From Clostridia bacterium (lineage in GTDB: Bacteria > Bacillota > Clostridia > Christensenellales > CAG-138), in NCBI GenBank assembly GCA_016292635.1, contig JAEDIC010000006.1, positions 28,404 through 92,403 of the forward strand: DNA of 64,000 nucleotides, in the 5' to 3' direction. Position numbers and translations under genes: made by a program. The notes under the pieces are model-generated. The model was not told the DNA's origin and did not search any database. It was given only the letters and a program-made list of their open reading frames with translations. Position 1 is the stretch's first letter. Each line of letters opens with the position of its first letter. This document shows positions 16,598 through 25,355 of the stretch, in pieces.

Positions 16598-17959
16598 ATG
16601 ACCCATATAGACGGACATAAAAAAATACACCTTATAGGCATCGGCGGCTGCTCCATGAACGGCCTTGCTCAGATACTCAGGGACAAAGGCTATGAAGTAA
16701 AGGGCAGCGACAGCGCCGTTTCCCCCTTTACCGAGCGGCTTACGGAGCTTGGCATCCCGGTAACCATCGGCCAGAAAGCCGAAAACCTGGGGGATGCGGA
16801 CCTTGTGATATACTCTGCCGCCATAAAGCCGGATAACCCCGAGCGAGTCGAGGCAAGGCGCCTTGGCATACCGGAGCTTGAGCGCAGCGTGGTGCTGGGC
16901 CAGCTTACCGAGGGGTATAAGAACGTTGTGGGCATAGCGGGCTGCCACGGCAAAACCACTATAACCTCCATGCTGGCGCTTATATCCCAAATGGGCGGCA
17001 TGGACGCCACGGTGCATATCGGCGGCTTTGTGGAATTTCTCCAGGGGGGCACACGCATCGGCTCCCATGACCTTTTTATCACGGAGGCCTGCGAATACGT
17101 TGAAAGTTTCCTTACCCTCCGCCCCACCATTGCCCTTATAAACAATATTGACAACGACCATCTGGATTACTATAAAACCATCGACAATATAGTAAAGGCC
17201 TTTGAAAAGTTTATCGGCCTTTTGCCCGAAGATGGCTGTTTTATCGCCTGCACGGACGATTTCCGCGTAAAGGCATTATACGACAATTTCCCCGGAAATA
17301 AGCTGTCCTACGGCATGGCGTCCGGGGACTATACCCCCGCAAACCTCGTATATGACAAAGAGGGCTGCCCTTCCTTTGACCTGTGCTTCAGGAACGAACC
17401 CATCGGCTCCATCAAGCTCCATGTGCCCGGCAGCCACGGCGTTATAGATGCCATCGCCGCCGCGGCGGTAGCCCTGCGTCTGGGCGGGGACATGAAGGTC
17501 ATATCCGAGGCTCTTTCCGCCTTCCGCAATACCCGCAGGCGCTTCGAGTTTTACGGCGAGCGTGACGGAATTCGCGTGTATCACGACTATGCCCACCATC
17601 CCGCCGAAGCCCGGGCCGCGTTGGACGCAGCCAGCCGTATAGCCCACAACAGGCTCTGGTGCGTTTTCCAGTGCAACAGCTACACCCGGGCAAAGACCCT
17701 CTTTACAGGCAGCGTTGACTGCTTCAATCAGGCGGACGGCGTGCTGGTGCCGGATATATTCCCCGGCAGAGAGAAGGACGACGGTTCCGTACACGCCCGC
17801 GATATGACGGACGCCATAAACGCCGGCGGCGGAAAGGCCATATACCTGTCCACCTTCGAGGAGATACGCTCATGGCTGGATGCCAACGCCGCCCCCGGCG
17901 ATATCGTCATCACCCTTGGCTCAGGCGATGTTTACAAGCAGACGGATAAGCTGCTGTAG
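16598..17959 (+). CDS. murC: UDP-N-acetylmuramate-L-alanine ligase
   Basis: 453 residues, Mur ligase family. Rossmann-like N-domain (HLIGIGGCSMNGLA), central ATP site GCHGKTT (about residues 115-121, where many MurC have GTHGKT), NIDNDHLDYY metal/ATP motif and a C-terminal domain with DYAHHP. It adds L-Ala to UDP-MurNAc, the first amino acid of the cell-wall stem peptide. The ATG at 16598 follows GGAGG by 5 bases; upstream GTG/ATG codons in frame have no site. Confidence 0.95.
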   Translation: MTHIDGHKKIHLIGIGGCSMNGLAQILRDKGYEVKGSDSAVSPFTERLTELGIPVTIGQKAENLGDADLVIYSAAIKPDNPERVEARRLGIPELERSVVLGQLTEGYKNVVGIAGCHGKTTITSMLALISQMGGMDATVHIGGFVEFLQGGTRIGSHDLFITEACEYVESFLTLRPTIALINNIDNDHLDYYKTIDNIVKAFEKFIGLLPEDGCFIACTDDFRVKALYDNFPGNKLSYGMASGDYTPANLVYDKEGCPSFDLCFRNEPIGSIKLHVPGSHGVIDAIAAAAVALRLGGDMKVISEALSAFRNTRRRFEFYGERDGIRVYHDYAHHPAEARAALDAASRIAHNRLWCVFQCNSYTRAKTLFTGSVDCFNQADGVLVPDIFPGREKDDGSVHARDMTDAINAGGGKAIYLSTFEEIRSWLDANAAPGDIVITLGSGDVYKQTDKLL

Positions 17960-18095
17960 TTGCCCTTTCTTTTAAGAAAAGTGAAAACCTTTTTTATGGA
18001 GGCGCATTAAAAAGGGCGAACCATAGCGCCGTGGGTGAGGAATAATCCTTGCGCCGCTACGATGTGTCATTTATAATATTTTATGAGGTGATACG

Positions 18096-18509
18096 ATGAC
18101 GAACGAAGAAAAGATTCTGGAAATACTCGGAACTATGCAAGCCGATATGAACGGCATGAAGGCCGATATAAACGGCATGAAGGCCGACATGAACGGCATG
18201 AAGGCTGACATAAACGGCATGAAGGCTGACATGAACGGCATGCAGGCCGACATAAACGGCATGAAGGCCGACATGAACGGCATGAAGGCCGACATGAACG
18301 GCATGCAGGCCGACATCCTCAAATTACAGATGCAGAATGAAAACGTAATCATTCCTCAGCTTAAGGCCCTTGCGGAAGGTCATGAAATGCTGGCGCAAAC
18401 GCTGGCACCCAAAAACAGGGTTGACGAACTGGAAAACGACGTTAATATTTTGAAGCTGGCAGTTCAGGCCATGAGCGCAGAGCTTCAGCAGCTAAAGAAA
18501 GCCCAATAA
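18096..18509 (+). CDS. coiled-coil protein with 21-bp tandem repeats
   Basis: 137 residues. After a short N-terminus (NEEKILEILGTMQ) there are eight consecutive seven-residue units of the form ADMNGMK/ADINGMK/ADMNGMQ, then a second, ordinary coiled coil (LKALAEGHEMLAQTL, VDELENDVNILKLAVQAM). Hydrophobic M/I and L positions recur every seven residues, so it should form a long helix bundle. The ATG follows a GAGGTG site. No family is recognised; it is probably cytoplasmic since there is no signal peptide. It stands alone between murC and the phage-like cluster. Confidence 0.85.
   Translation: MTNEEKILEILGTMQADMNGMKADINGMKADMNGMKADINGMKADMNGMQADINGMKADMNGMKADMNGMQADILKLQMQNENVIIPQLKALAEGHEMLAQTLAPKNRVDELENDVNILKLAVQAMSAELQQLKKAQ
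18141..18308 (+). repeat. eight tandem 21-bp units inside the coiled-coil gene
   Basis: Near-identical units of 21 bases (GCCGACATGAACGGCATGAAG type) differ mainly at ATG/ATA and AAG/CAG. Each encodes one heptad, so gain or loss of units keeps the frame. Confidence 0.95.
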
Positions 18510-18898
18510 AAGCCCATATGCTATATGGCGCAGGACCTAAACGGTCTTGCGCTTTTTTTGCAAAAGGATGTATGCGCCATCAGGCCCGCTTTCCTTTTTA
18601 CGCAAGGGCAAAAGCTCATCTTCCAAGTAATATTTACCAAAAACAAAAAAAGGGGGGACTTGCGTCCCCAACAGTCTGTCAAAAAGCCCCTTGGGGGTTC
18701 GGGGGCCGCAGCCCCCGGAGGCTTCAATCGGATTTGGCGACATGTGCGGCAAATCCGCAAAAGCCTTGCGCAGCAAGGGTTTCTTTTCATGGATCCCTGG
18801 CCGTGCCGCAGGCACAAGGGAGCCATGCAAACCTCGAAAAAGTGGCATAATGCCACTTTTTCGACAACCTAGGGGGGGGGACTTACGTCCCCCTTAAC
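18510..18898. other. intergenic repeat-rich stretch
   Basis: No convincing gene. It holds several GC-rich hairpin-like inverted repeats and one copy of a dispersed element (GCTTCAATCGGATTTGGCGA at 18721-18740, also at 44312-44331). Next to the holin gene, AAAAAGTGGCATAATGCCACTTTTTC (18838-18863) is a perfect hairpin on the downstream side of the minus-strand phage operon and a good candidate terminator. Confidence 0.5.
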
Positions 18899-19303
18899 TT
18901 ATTCCGCCTTTTCCTCGGCATGAAGCTTGGCAAGGGCGTTTTTCAGTGTTTCGGGCAGGGGCAGACCCAGCCTGCCTGCGTTTTCCAGTATGGAAATTCC
19001 CTCATTGGCGATGTAAAACATACATACCGCGCTGCGAACGGCGCCGTTTGTGGCGGGTGCCAGTTTGTCCAGCATGGCGGCAAGGGCCACCAGAACGAAT
19101 ATAAATACCTTTTTCACAAGGCCCTTGAAGCCCACAGTGCTGCAAAGCTCCTTTGAAACGGCGGCATATGCGACGCCGGTAAGATAATCCATCGCAACCA
19201 CGCACAGCAGCACGATTATGGGGGCGTCCCAGGGGCCAAACAGATATGCCAGCGCCCCACCTATGGCGGCAAACAGGCCGCCGGTAACTATCTCATTGTT
19301 CAT
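18899..19303 (-). CDS. phage holin family protein
   Basis: 134 residues with about three hydrophobic segments and the toxin-secretion/phage-lysis holin signature (VVAMDYLTGVAYA and LCSTVGFKGLVKKVFIFVLV). Holins of this family permeabilise the membrane so the endolysin can reach peptidoglycan. It is the last gene of the minus-strand phage-like operon and follows the endolysin by 19 bases, the usual lysis cassette. Confidence 0.88.
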   Translation of the reverse strand: MNNEIVTGGLFAAIGGALAYLFGPWDAPIIVLLCVVAMDYLTGVAYAAVSKELCSTVGFKGLVKKVFIFVLVALAAMLDKLAPATNGAVRSAVCMFYIANEGISILENAGRLGLPLPETLKNALAKLHAEEKAE

Positions 19304-19322
19304 ATTGTATATTTCTCCTCTC

Positions 19323-20033
19323 CTATGCCTTTTTGAGGCGGCTTGAGTCGCACCAGCCTCTTATGTATCGGCTTTCTTTTTTTATGACCTCCGCCCAGCC
19401 GTCCTGCCGGGACAGCATGAGAACTTTGTCGTTCTTATTCACCCTGCCGATGATATCCCCGGCGGGCGTCTCCCGAAGATTCACAAACGTTGCGCCGGAA
19501 TAATAATACATTTCCGGATAATAGGGTTCGTCCTCCGCTTCCCCGCTGGTTATAACGCTCAAGCGGCCATAGCGGTTCCAGTAGCTTTTTGAGGATGCGT
19601 CAATGGTGCGCAGCACCACGCCGTCATCCCTGCCCTTTGCCTCTATGACCATGCCGTCCCCAAGGAAAACGCCAACGTGGTATATCCTGCTCCCGTTGTG
19701 ACGGAACACCAGGTCCCCCGGAGCAAGGTCAAAACGGCTGCTTATCTTTTCCGCCGCGGCATAAAGCCCTCGGGAGGACATATCAGACCTATACAGTCCC
19801 TCGTCCATGAGAAATTTCATTATAAGCCCGCTGCAGTCGTATGCTGCGATGGGGTCCATGCCCTCGGCCTTTCGTCTGCGCCAGAGGGCGATGGCACGCT
19901 CTGCGTTTTTGTCGTTTGTCTCCTTTTTGCGTATCCACTCCTCGGTTATATCCGTTTCTCCCTGTGCGCCCCATACGTATATGCAGCCCACCTGAGAGCG
20001 GAGGTACTCTATAAATCTTTCTTTCACGCTCAT
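19323..20033 (-). CDS. NlpC/P60 endolysin with SH3-like tail
   Basis: 236 residues. The NlpC/P60 domain has AYDCSGLIMKF with the catalytic Cys and HVGVFLGDG with the catalytic His. It is followed by an SH3-like cell-wall binding region (ATFVNLRETPAGDIIGRVNK, GWAEV). It should cut stem peptides in the cell wall. No signal peptide, consistent with release through the neighbouring holin. Confidence 0.88.
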   Translation of the reverse strand: MSVKERFIEYLRSQVGCIYVWGAQGETDITEEWIRKKETNDKNAERAIALWRRRKAEGMDPIAAYDCSGLIMKFLMDEGLYRSDMSSRGLYAAAEKISSRFDLAPGDLVFRHNGSRIYHVGVFLGDGMVIEAKGRDDGVVLRTIDASSKSYWNRYGRLSVITSGEAEDEPYYPEMYYYSGATFVNLRETPAGDIIGRVNKNDKVLMLSRQDGWAEVIKKESRYIRGWCDSSRLKKA

Positions 20034-20055
20034 TTTGGCGACCTCACTTTATATA

Positions 20056-20292
20056 TTAATTAAGCGACGCTATCGCCGCGGCGATGGCGGAGTCCACATA
20101 TGCCTTTATGGCTCTGTTTTCCACGGGATTCGTGGAGGTGTCGCTCATCTCGCTGTCGATAGGCCCTGATTCGGGGGTAATCACCAGATCGTCCTCCCCT
20201 ATAAGGCCCTCCGCCACAGCAGCGGCCCGTTCCTCCTCGCTGTTGAAAACGTGCACCTTCATAAGATGCAGTTCACGCTCTGTGGAAATCAT
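20056..20292 (-). CDS. small phage tail-associated protein
   Basis: 78 residues. The segment SEMSDTSTNPVENRAIKAYV is common in tail-fibre and adhesin-linked phage proteins. The start ATG overlaps the stop codon of the upstream gene (ATGA), so the genes are translationally coupled; a second ATG ten codons later is an alternative. Function unknown. Confidence 0.7.
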   Translation of the reverse strand: MISTERELHLMKVHVFNSEEERAAAVAEGLIGEDDLVITPESGPIDSEMSDTSTNPVENRAIKAYVDSAIAAAIASLN

Positions 20293-20624
20293 TCCTTATT
20301 CACCCCCAGTATAATGTATTCTACCTTTGCCGTATTTGCTAGGCTTGCCTCGCTTACCACGCCGACTATGCGGGTATCCGTTTCGCTGTACAGCCGTGTG
20401 GTCACGGGACACTTTCCCCCGGAAATCAGGGTAAGGTCCGCTCCCAGCGCGGAGCGGTAATATACCGCAAGCTCGGATGAACCGCCCACGGTGGTGCGGA
20501 ATGCCGCCATAAGTGGGATTACCGTCAGCGGTATGCTGATTAGGTCAAATCCGTCTATTCCGGAAAACGTGCCGGATATTACCCCAAGGCCGGGATTGTG
20601 TCCCCTTAAAAGATTAAACAGCAT
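20289..20624 (-). CDS. hypothetical phage structural protein
   Basis: 111 residues, mainly predicted beta-strand, without a recognised family. It sits between two fibre-like genes and overlaps the next gene by 4 bases. A fibre, tip or chaperone role is likely from position only. Confidence 0.65.
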   Translation of the reverse strand: MLFNLLRGHNPGLGVISGTFSGIDGFDLISIPLTVIPLMAAFRTTVGGSSELAVYYRSALGADLTLISGGKCPVTTRLYSETDTRIVGVVSEASLANTAKVEYIILGVNKE

Positions 20625-20628
20625 ATCC

Positions 20629-21045
20629 CTACCCCCATATCAGCACGTTCACATCCACATCCCCATTAGGTATCTTGTCCGCAGAGAATGTGAGGGAGTT
20701 GTAGCCCTGAACGCTGCAGCGAATGTTTGCCTCGGTGTATACCCCCCAATCAAGGGGTACAGGGCCCACTATGGCATACTTGCTGCTGCGCATTCCGCTT
20801 ACGCCAACGGTTTGCGTGCAGGTTGAGGTATACTCCTTCCAGTCCGTCTCATACAGGGTAAGGGTCACAGCCGTGGGCTTTGAGGCATATTCCTCATGGG
20901 TATGCTCTGCCGCCGCCGCGCCTATGGCCTGGGGGGTTATCTCATCCCCGCCCCCTGTGGCATGGGTCTCTCCGTGTCCGTTTACAAGGCTGGTGCCCGC
21001 AACGCCGTTGGCGAGAACAAGCCTGTTCCCAAGGTATACCGCCAT
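20629..21045 (-). CDS. tail-fibre-like protein
   Basis: 138 residues. The N-terminal GNRLVLANGVAGTSLVNGHG and GHGETHATGGGDEITPQAIG resemble the attachment regions of short tail fibres. The C-terminal half (SSKYAIVGPVPLD, ANIRCSVQGYNSLTF) resembles a beta-sandwich head. Likely contacts the host surface; the receptor is unknown. Confidence 0.7.
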   Translation of the reverse strand: MAVYLGNRLVLANGVAGTSLVNGHGETHATGGGDEITPQAIGAAAAEHTHEEYASKPTAVTLTLYETDWKEYTSTCTQTVGVSGMRSSKYAIVGPVPLDWGVYTEANIRCSVQGYNSLTFSADKIPNGDVDVNVLIWG

Positions 21046-21049
21046 TGTT

Positions 21050-21625
21050 TTATACCTCCTCCGTATAGTAAATTATCCGCCATGTGCTGATGTTTCCGTC
21101 CAATGCGCCATGGCAGAGGGCGGCGGCGGAGTTTGCGTTGTCCGCCGCCTCGGAGGCGGAGGCCTCCAGTGTTTCCACCCGCTCAATAAGGCCGGACAAC
21201 ACGGGCATTTCCGGGGAGGAGGCTATAGTCTCCTCCCCCATAATGGCCCGACGGCAGGCAAAGTTGAATTTTGCGGTGGTAACAAGGGTGGAAAGGTCGG
21301 CGTCGGAATATATCTGCAGTTCGCATTCCACCATGCCGGGAGCTACCGAGCCTGTAAAAAGGTCTATATCTACCTGATTGTTCAGCACCCCGCAGAGGGT
21401 AACGCCCCCTTCCGCATTGCCGCTGTCCTGATAGGCGGTGCCGTCGCTTTTTGAAAAAACCGCCACCACCCTGCACCCGGTAAGGTCAACGGGGTCTCCC
21501 TCGTCGGTAAGCAGTATGGACAGCTGATTGCCGCTGTCCCCCTCCACCACGGTAAACTCACGGTTTGCGCCGGAGTCCGCAATATCCAGCGCAATGCTGA
21601 ATCTCTTTTTTACCGTTCCGGACAT
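21050..21625 (-). CDS. BppU-type baseplate upper protein
   Basis: 191 residues. The N-terminal part (RFSIALDIADSG, VEGDSGNQLSILLTDEGDPV and a FSKSDGTAYQDSG strand) matches the BppU N-terminal domain that carries receptor-binding proteins on siphophage baseplates. A helical C-terminus (LIERVETLEASASEAADNAN) probably trimerises. Its presence beside podovirus-type adaptor genes suggests a mosaic tail. Confidence 0.75.
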   Translation of the reverse strand: MSGTVKKRFSIALDIADSGANREFTVVEGDSGNQLSILLTDEGDPVDLTGCRVVAVFSKSDGTAYQDSGNAEGGVTLCGVLNNQVDIDLFTGSVAPGMVECELQIYSDADLSTLVTTAKFNFACRRAIMGEETIASSPEMPVLSGLIERVETLEASASEAADNANSAAALCHGALDGNISTWRIIYYTEEV

Positions 21626-21635
21626 GGGTCACCTC

Positions 21636-22532
21636 CTAATTGCCGCCGTACTGCTTTTTCAGGTTTTCATACAGGGCGCTGCCAAGGGCGGAGAATATTT
21701 CGTCCCTGCGGCTGCTCCAATATTCGGTGGAGCTGTTGAAAAGCATCTTCTGCTGGGCGGGGGTAAGGTTTCTCACATATTCGGTATAGTCGGCGGTGGA
21801 AAGGCCGCTCTTTTTTGATGAGCCTGAGGATCCGCCGGATGATCCCGAAGATCTGCCGGAAGCCTGTCTTTCCATAGCGGCATTCTGCTGGGCAAGGTAC
21901 TGGCTGTACCAGTCGGAGGCCATGGACAGGGCAGTCTCCGCTGCCGCGGCTGCGGCGGATGCGTTGTACTGCTGGGCGCTGAGGCTCATCTGGTCGTACT
22001 GGCTTAGGGTGTCGTATATGCGCTCCGCAAGCACCGCACCGTACTGGGCCTCTATCTCCCCTATGTCGTCCTGCGCCTCCTCCATTTCCCTTGCCTTTAC
22101 CGAGGTAACGTAGGTGCTGCCGCCCATGCCCCGGGATACCGCGTCCGCATCCAGCTCCGCCATATCCCTCTCCGCCGCCCTGTTTCGCTTTTCAATGGCG
22201 GCATCGGCGCTGGGGCGCAGTATGCTGCTCCACATGGAGCTCACCTCGTCTTTACTGGGGGGCTTTACCGTTACGGTTGGCACGGAAAGGCTGTTCTTTA
22301 TGGCGTTGTAATAGCCGTCGAACGTTTGGTTCCTGCCGCTGTCCCCCCAGTTGAAGCCGCCGGTGTTCTGGATTGCCTGCTGCCGGGCTATGCTGGCCCT
22401 GTATGCGGCGTCGGTATCCGGGCCCCATATGCCGTCAACCTTTACCCCAAGCTGTCGCTGATATTCCTTTACCTTTGATACGGAATTCACCCCTTGGGGA
22501 GGGGCGTATCCGTCCATGTAATAAGATGCCAT
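21636..22532 (-). CDS. phage structural protein with peptidoglycan-binding-like start
   Basis: 298 residues. The N-terminus SVSKVKEYQRQLGVKVDGIW GPDT resembles a peptidoglycan-binding domain 1. A long helical middle (AAEAALSMA-like, Ala-rich) and a Ser/Gly linker (SGRSSGSSGGSSGSSKKS) follow, then a C-terminal helix (LTPAQQKMLFNSSTEYWSS). It may be an internal virion or tail-tip protein that contacts the cell wall. No catalytic motif is seen. Confidence 0.7.
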   Translation of the reverse strand: MASYYMDGYAPPQGVNSVSKVKEYQRQLGVKVDGIWGPDTDAAYRASIARQQAIQNTGGFNWGDSGRNQTFDGYYNAIKNSLSVPTVTVKPPSKDEVSSMWSSILRPSADAAIEKRNRAAERDMAELDADAVSRGMGGSTYVTSVKAREMEEAQDDIGEIEAQYGAVLAERIYDTLSQYDQMSLSAQQYNASAAAAAAETALSMASDWYSQYLAQQNAAMERQASGRSSGSSGGSSGSSKKSGLSTADYTEYVRNLTPAQQKMLFNSSTEYWSSRRDEIFSALGSALYENLKKQYGGN

Positions 22533-22560
22533 GTGTGTTTTCCTCCTTCTTTATCCGCGG

Positions 22561-22728
22561 CTATTCAAGGGCTGAAAGCCGCTCTTCCATTTCCTCAAGC
22601 TTCCGGGCTATGAGGGCAAAGTTCTGGTTCAGGTTGTTTTCGTTTGCCTTTACCGTTTCCTGATACATATCCTCCGTCATGTCCGAAGGCAGCGCCACAT
22701 AGTACAGCGCCCGCATATCCATTGCCAT
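22561..22728 (-). CDS. small hypothetical phage protein
   Basis: 55 residues (MAMDMRALYYVALPSDMTED, then a helix KANENNLNQNFALIARKLEE). The ATG begins directly after the TAA of the propeller gene and a GGAGGAGGG lies 8 bases before it, so it is clearly translated in the operon. The C-terminal helix could form a coiled coil. Function unknown. Confidence 0.75.
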   Translation of the reverse strand: MAMDMRALYYVALPSDMTEDMYQETVKANENNLNQNFALIARKLEEMEERLSALE

Positions 22729-24156
22729 TTACTCAACCCTCCTCCATGTTTCAAAGGCAAGCTCCGCCCCGCCGGTGAGGGCAAAGCTGCCGCCGCCCTC
22801 GTTGCTTAGGGTAAGGGAAAATGTTCGCCCCTCGTTTTTCAGGGGAACCTCCACCACGTCGCTCTGCTCAAGGGGCAGCAGCACCCTGCTGCGGGTCTTT
22901 CCGCCGCCTATGGATACCTCCGCAATAAGGGCAGTTTCGCTGTTTTCTGAATGTCCCCTAAAGCACAGGGAGCGCATTGCCTTGACCCCGCTCTTGTCAA
23001 AAAGGTCGGTCTCGGGGGTGCGCCATCTGGCCTCTATGGGAGCGCCGTCGTAGCTTGCGCCTTCATCAAACAGGTAAACATACCGGGCGGAATTGATAAG
23101 ATACAGCCTGCCGTCCCAGGCGGCTATATCCGCAGCGCCAAAGCCCCGGCGCAGCATATAGGCCCGCCTTTGCATATCGTATTCCACTATGGCATCGCTG
23201 TTTTCATCCTCCCGGATGGTAAAATACAGCTTGCCGCGGGCCACGGCTCCCTTGGTATCCTCAACGGACGCGGAAAGCAACGTTTTCTTTATGCGCCTTG
23301 CATCCGCCATTGGGGCGGCGGTAACGCCATTAAAGCGGCAGAGGCCGCCCTTGGTCATGAAGTACAGCATATCCCCGCTGGATACAAGGGAGGTGTATGC
23401 GGTGGTCTCAAGATCCCCATCCACCCTTTCCACGGTAAAGTTGGAAGGCTTGTCGCCGATGAGGCGGTATATGCTGCGTTTTTTGAATATCAGCAGCTGG
23501 TTGGAAAGGGTCGCTATGCCCACTATGGGATCGCCTGCGCTTTCCCCTATCTCGGCGTGACCGCCGGATACGTTTACGGAGCTTACCTCCTCGCCCCAGT
23601 CCTCGATGGTGCGGTCGCCGCCCGGAAGCTTTGACCAATACAGCCTGTTTGGATTTTCCGAATCTCCCGCAGAGAAGAGACGGTTTCGATACATGGCAAG
23701 ATAGCGCACATGCGCGTCCGAATGGGTATCTGCGCTTCCGAACAGGGTGGCTGCGGTGCCGTTGTATTTGACGATGGCCTGCTCTCCGCTGCCAATCAGC
23801 AGGTAATCCACCCCGCCTATCCTGGCCTCCTCAAAATCCACCTTTCCCTGAAGAAGCCCTCCGGTGAAGGTGTAAATAAGACCCCATTCCCCATTTATAC
23901 AGGCATAAAGCTCATTGCCCGCCAGCACGATGATCCGCTCCCCGTCCGTGGTGTGAAAAAAACGCATTCGCCGTATGGGCCCCTCTCCCGGCACGGGGGC
24001 AGCGATATATCGGGTATATCCCTTTGAAACGGAAAGCTCCCCGTCCGATGTGTCCATATTGCAGGCGTCCGGGCTGTATGCCGGTGACATTCCGTTTTCA
24101 CCCATGGACTGGTCTATGCCTATAAACTCGTCTATGCGGTATATCTTACGAGCCAC
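22729..24156 (-). CDS. beta-propeller tail nozzle-like protein
   Basis: 475 residues, mostly beta-strands with repeated propeller-like segments (IVLAGNELYACINGEWG, RNRLFSAGDSENPNRLYWSK, GIATLSNQLLIFKKRSIYRL, DGRLYLINSARYVYLF). This matches the type of podovirus nozzle or stabilisation protein. It directly follows the adaptor gene, the order of T7-like adaptor-nozzle pairs. No portal lies upstream. The function is inferred from architecture and position. Confidence 0.75.
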   Translation of the reverse strand: MARKIYRIDEFIGIDQSMGENGMSPAYSPDACNMDTSDGELSVSKGYTRYIAAPVPGEGPIRRMRFFHTTDGERIIVLAGNELYACINGEWGLIYTFTGGLLQGKVDFEEARIGGVDYLLIGSGEQAIVKYNGTAATLFGSADTHSDAHVRYLAMYRNRLFSAGDSENPNRLYWSKLPGGDRTIEDWGEEVSSVNVSGGHAEIGESAGDPIVGIATLSNQLLIFKKRSIYRLIGDKPSNFTVERVDGDLETTAYTSLVSSGDMLYFMTKGGLCRFNGVTAAPMADARRIKKTLLSASVEDTKGAVARGKLYFTIREDENSDAIVEYDMQRRAYMLRRGFGAADIAAWDGRLYLINSARYVYLFDEGASYDGAPIEARWRTPETDLFDKSGVKAMRSLCFRGHSENSETALIAEVSIGGGKTRSRVLLPLEQSDVVEVPLKNEGRTFSLTLSNEGGGSFALTGGAELAFETWRRVE

Positions 24157-24160
24157 GGTA

Positions 24161-24703
24161 TCACCACCTGTTCACTATGCGCTGGCTGTCTCCCCCGCCC
24201 AGATGGGGGCGAATGGCGGCCTTGCCCGCCTCGTACATCTGAAAGTAGATATTGCCGCCCCTCTGGAGGGAAACATCTCCCGCCGCCCTTTCCCGGCCCA
24301 CAACGTAGCTGACGATAAGCCCGTGCATCCATTCGGGAATATCCGGCTCGTCGGTGCTGGCAAAAAGCTCCTTTGGTACGCAGCGGTATGTTACCTCAAT
24401 GATGCCGGGCCCGCCAGAAGTGACTATCACCTCGGAGGAATCCCCGTCAAAAAACTCCTCTGAAACGCCGTTTCGTTTTACAAAAAGCACCTTGCGGCAG
24501 CCACGGGACAGCATGGCGGTGGTAAATGTGCCGTCCCTGCTGTCTATCACATCGGTGCGGCGGGGCTTGTAGGCGGCGCATATGTCGGTCACTGCATCGT
24601 TGGCAAAGCGGGTGAACTTATCCCGCCATACGTCCATGGTCTGGGCATCGTGACCGCGGTCCAGCTGCGCCAATGCGGATACGATTATGTCATTGAGGGT
24701 CAT
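24161..24703 (-). CDS. head-tail adaptor-like protein
   Basis: 180 residues with a helical N-terminus (LNDIIVSALAQLDRGHDAQT, FANDAVTDICAAY), a beta middle part and a helical C-terminus (EWMHGLIVSYVVGRERAAGD). This is the plan of gp11-like adaptors that dock between portal and nozzle. It overlaps the upstream small gene by 4 bases. Confidence 0.7.
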   Translation of the reverse strand: MTLNDIIVSALAQLDRGHDAQTMDVWRDKFTRFANDAVTDICAAYKPRRTDVIDSRDGTFTTAMLSRGCRKVLFVKRNGVSEEFFDGDSSEVIVTSGGPGIIEVTYRCVPKELFASTDEPDIPEWMHGLIVSYVVGRERAAGDVSLQRGGNIYFQMYEAGKAAIRPHLGGGDSQRIVNRW

Positions 24704-24990
24704 GCGTCACCTCCGGACATCCGCCTGCCCTTATTCCCCTTGTAGGGCTTCACCTTGCGCTCCCCCATTATTTCCACCTGCTCGCTCATCTGTATGAGCT
24801 CGGCGATGGATTTGGGCAGTTCCACTATCGCACCCCGCTGAATACGGAAAAAGTAGCCGTTGATGCCGCCCTCCCATGGGGCGCCTGTGCCGTTGTCACG
24901 GATCAGCATCTTTACCCTCTGCTGGAAAGCCAGCGCCGTGCCCATGTCTCCCTGAAGCTTGTCTATCTCCCTGTCGGTAATGTAGTTCAT
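24700..24990 (-). CDS. hypothetical phage protein
   Basis: 96 residues, basic C-terminus (GERKVKPYKGNKGRRMSGG). No family recognised. It is separated from the capsid gene by 365 bases and starts the tail part of the operon. A head-completion or decoration role is possible from position. Confidence 0.65.
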   Translation of the reverse strand: MNYITDREIDKLQGDMGTALAFQQRVKMLIRDNGTGAPWEGGINGYFFRIQRGAIVELPKSIAELIQMSEQVEIMGERKVKPYKGNKGRRMSGGDA

Positions 24991-25355
24991 TTTTTCTTAC
25001 TCCTCCTGTGCTTATCTGATCTTGTCTTTCTATTTATTTAAGAAGGGCCGGAGCATACCGTCCCGGCCCAGCTGAAAGGGATCCGCTTGTCTTTTCATAT
25101 AGAAAGAAAGCGGTAAAGAAAGCAATTCGGCACTTATGGGATTCGCCGAAAATCCATTGTATTTTCAGCGGTATATCCGGCTTTCGCCTCTCATTTCCTT
25201 TGGAAGCGGCTGAACCGTCCGCTCCCCGCCCGAAAGGGTTCGCGGTTCCGAGAGGGGAGCGGAAAACCCCATAAGGATTCTAATCGGCCATATGTGCAAT
25301 CACCTGGCCGCATCTTGCGAAAATGGCATAGCCATTTTTGCGAAAAGCGAAGCCG
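24991..25355. other. gap between capsid and tail genes with hairpins
   Basis: No gene seen. GGGCCGG and CCGGCCC form a hairpin at 25045-25069. TTGCGAAAATGGC and GCCATTTTTGCGAA form a strong hairpin at 25315-25344, 12 bases past the capsid stop codon. It lacks a long T tract on the minus strand. It may partly terminate or stabilise the capsid message so that capsid exceeds tail proteins. The rest shows imperfect inverted repeats only. Confidence 0.5.

Noticed and set aside
16928..16960. MurC ATP loop with GCHGKT in place of GTHGKT as an inactivating change
   Set aside because: The lysine and other loop residues are kept and this Cys variant is, to my knowledge, common in clostridial MurC.
15650..17161. 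N-terminal extension of a 684-codon minus-strand frame over ispE and murC
   Set aside because: Only the last 175-180 codons are SpoIIR; the rest is antisense to two well-recognised genes.
18141..18308. The 21-bp repeats as a CRISPR array
   Set aside because: Units are contiguous without spacers, keep a reading frame and encode heptads. No cas genes in the window.
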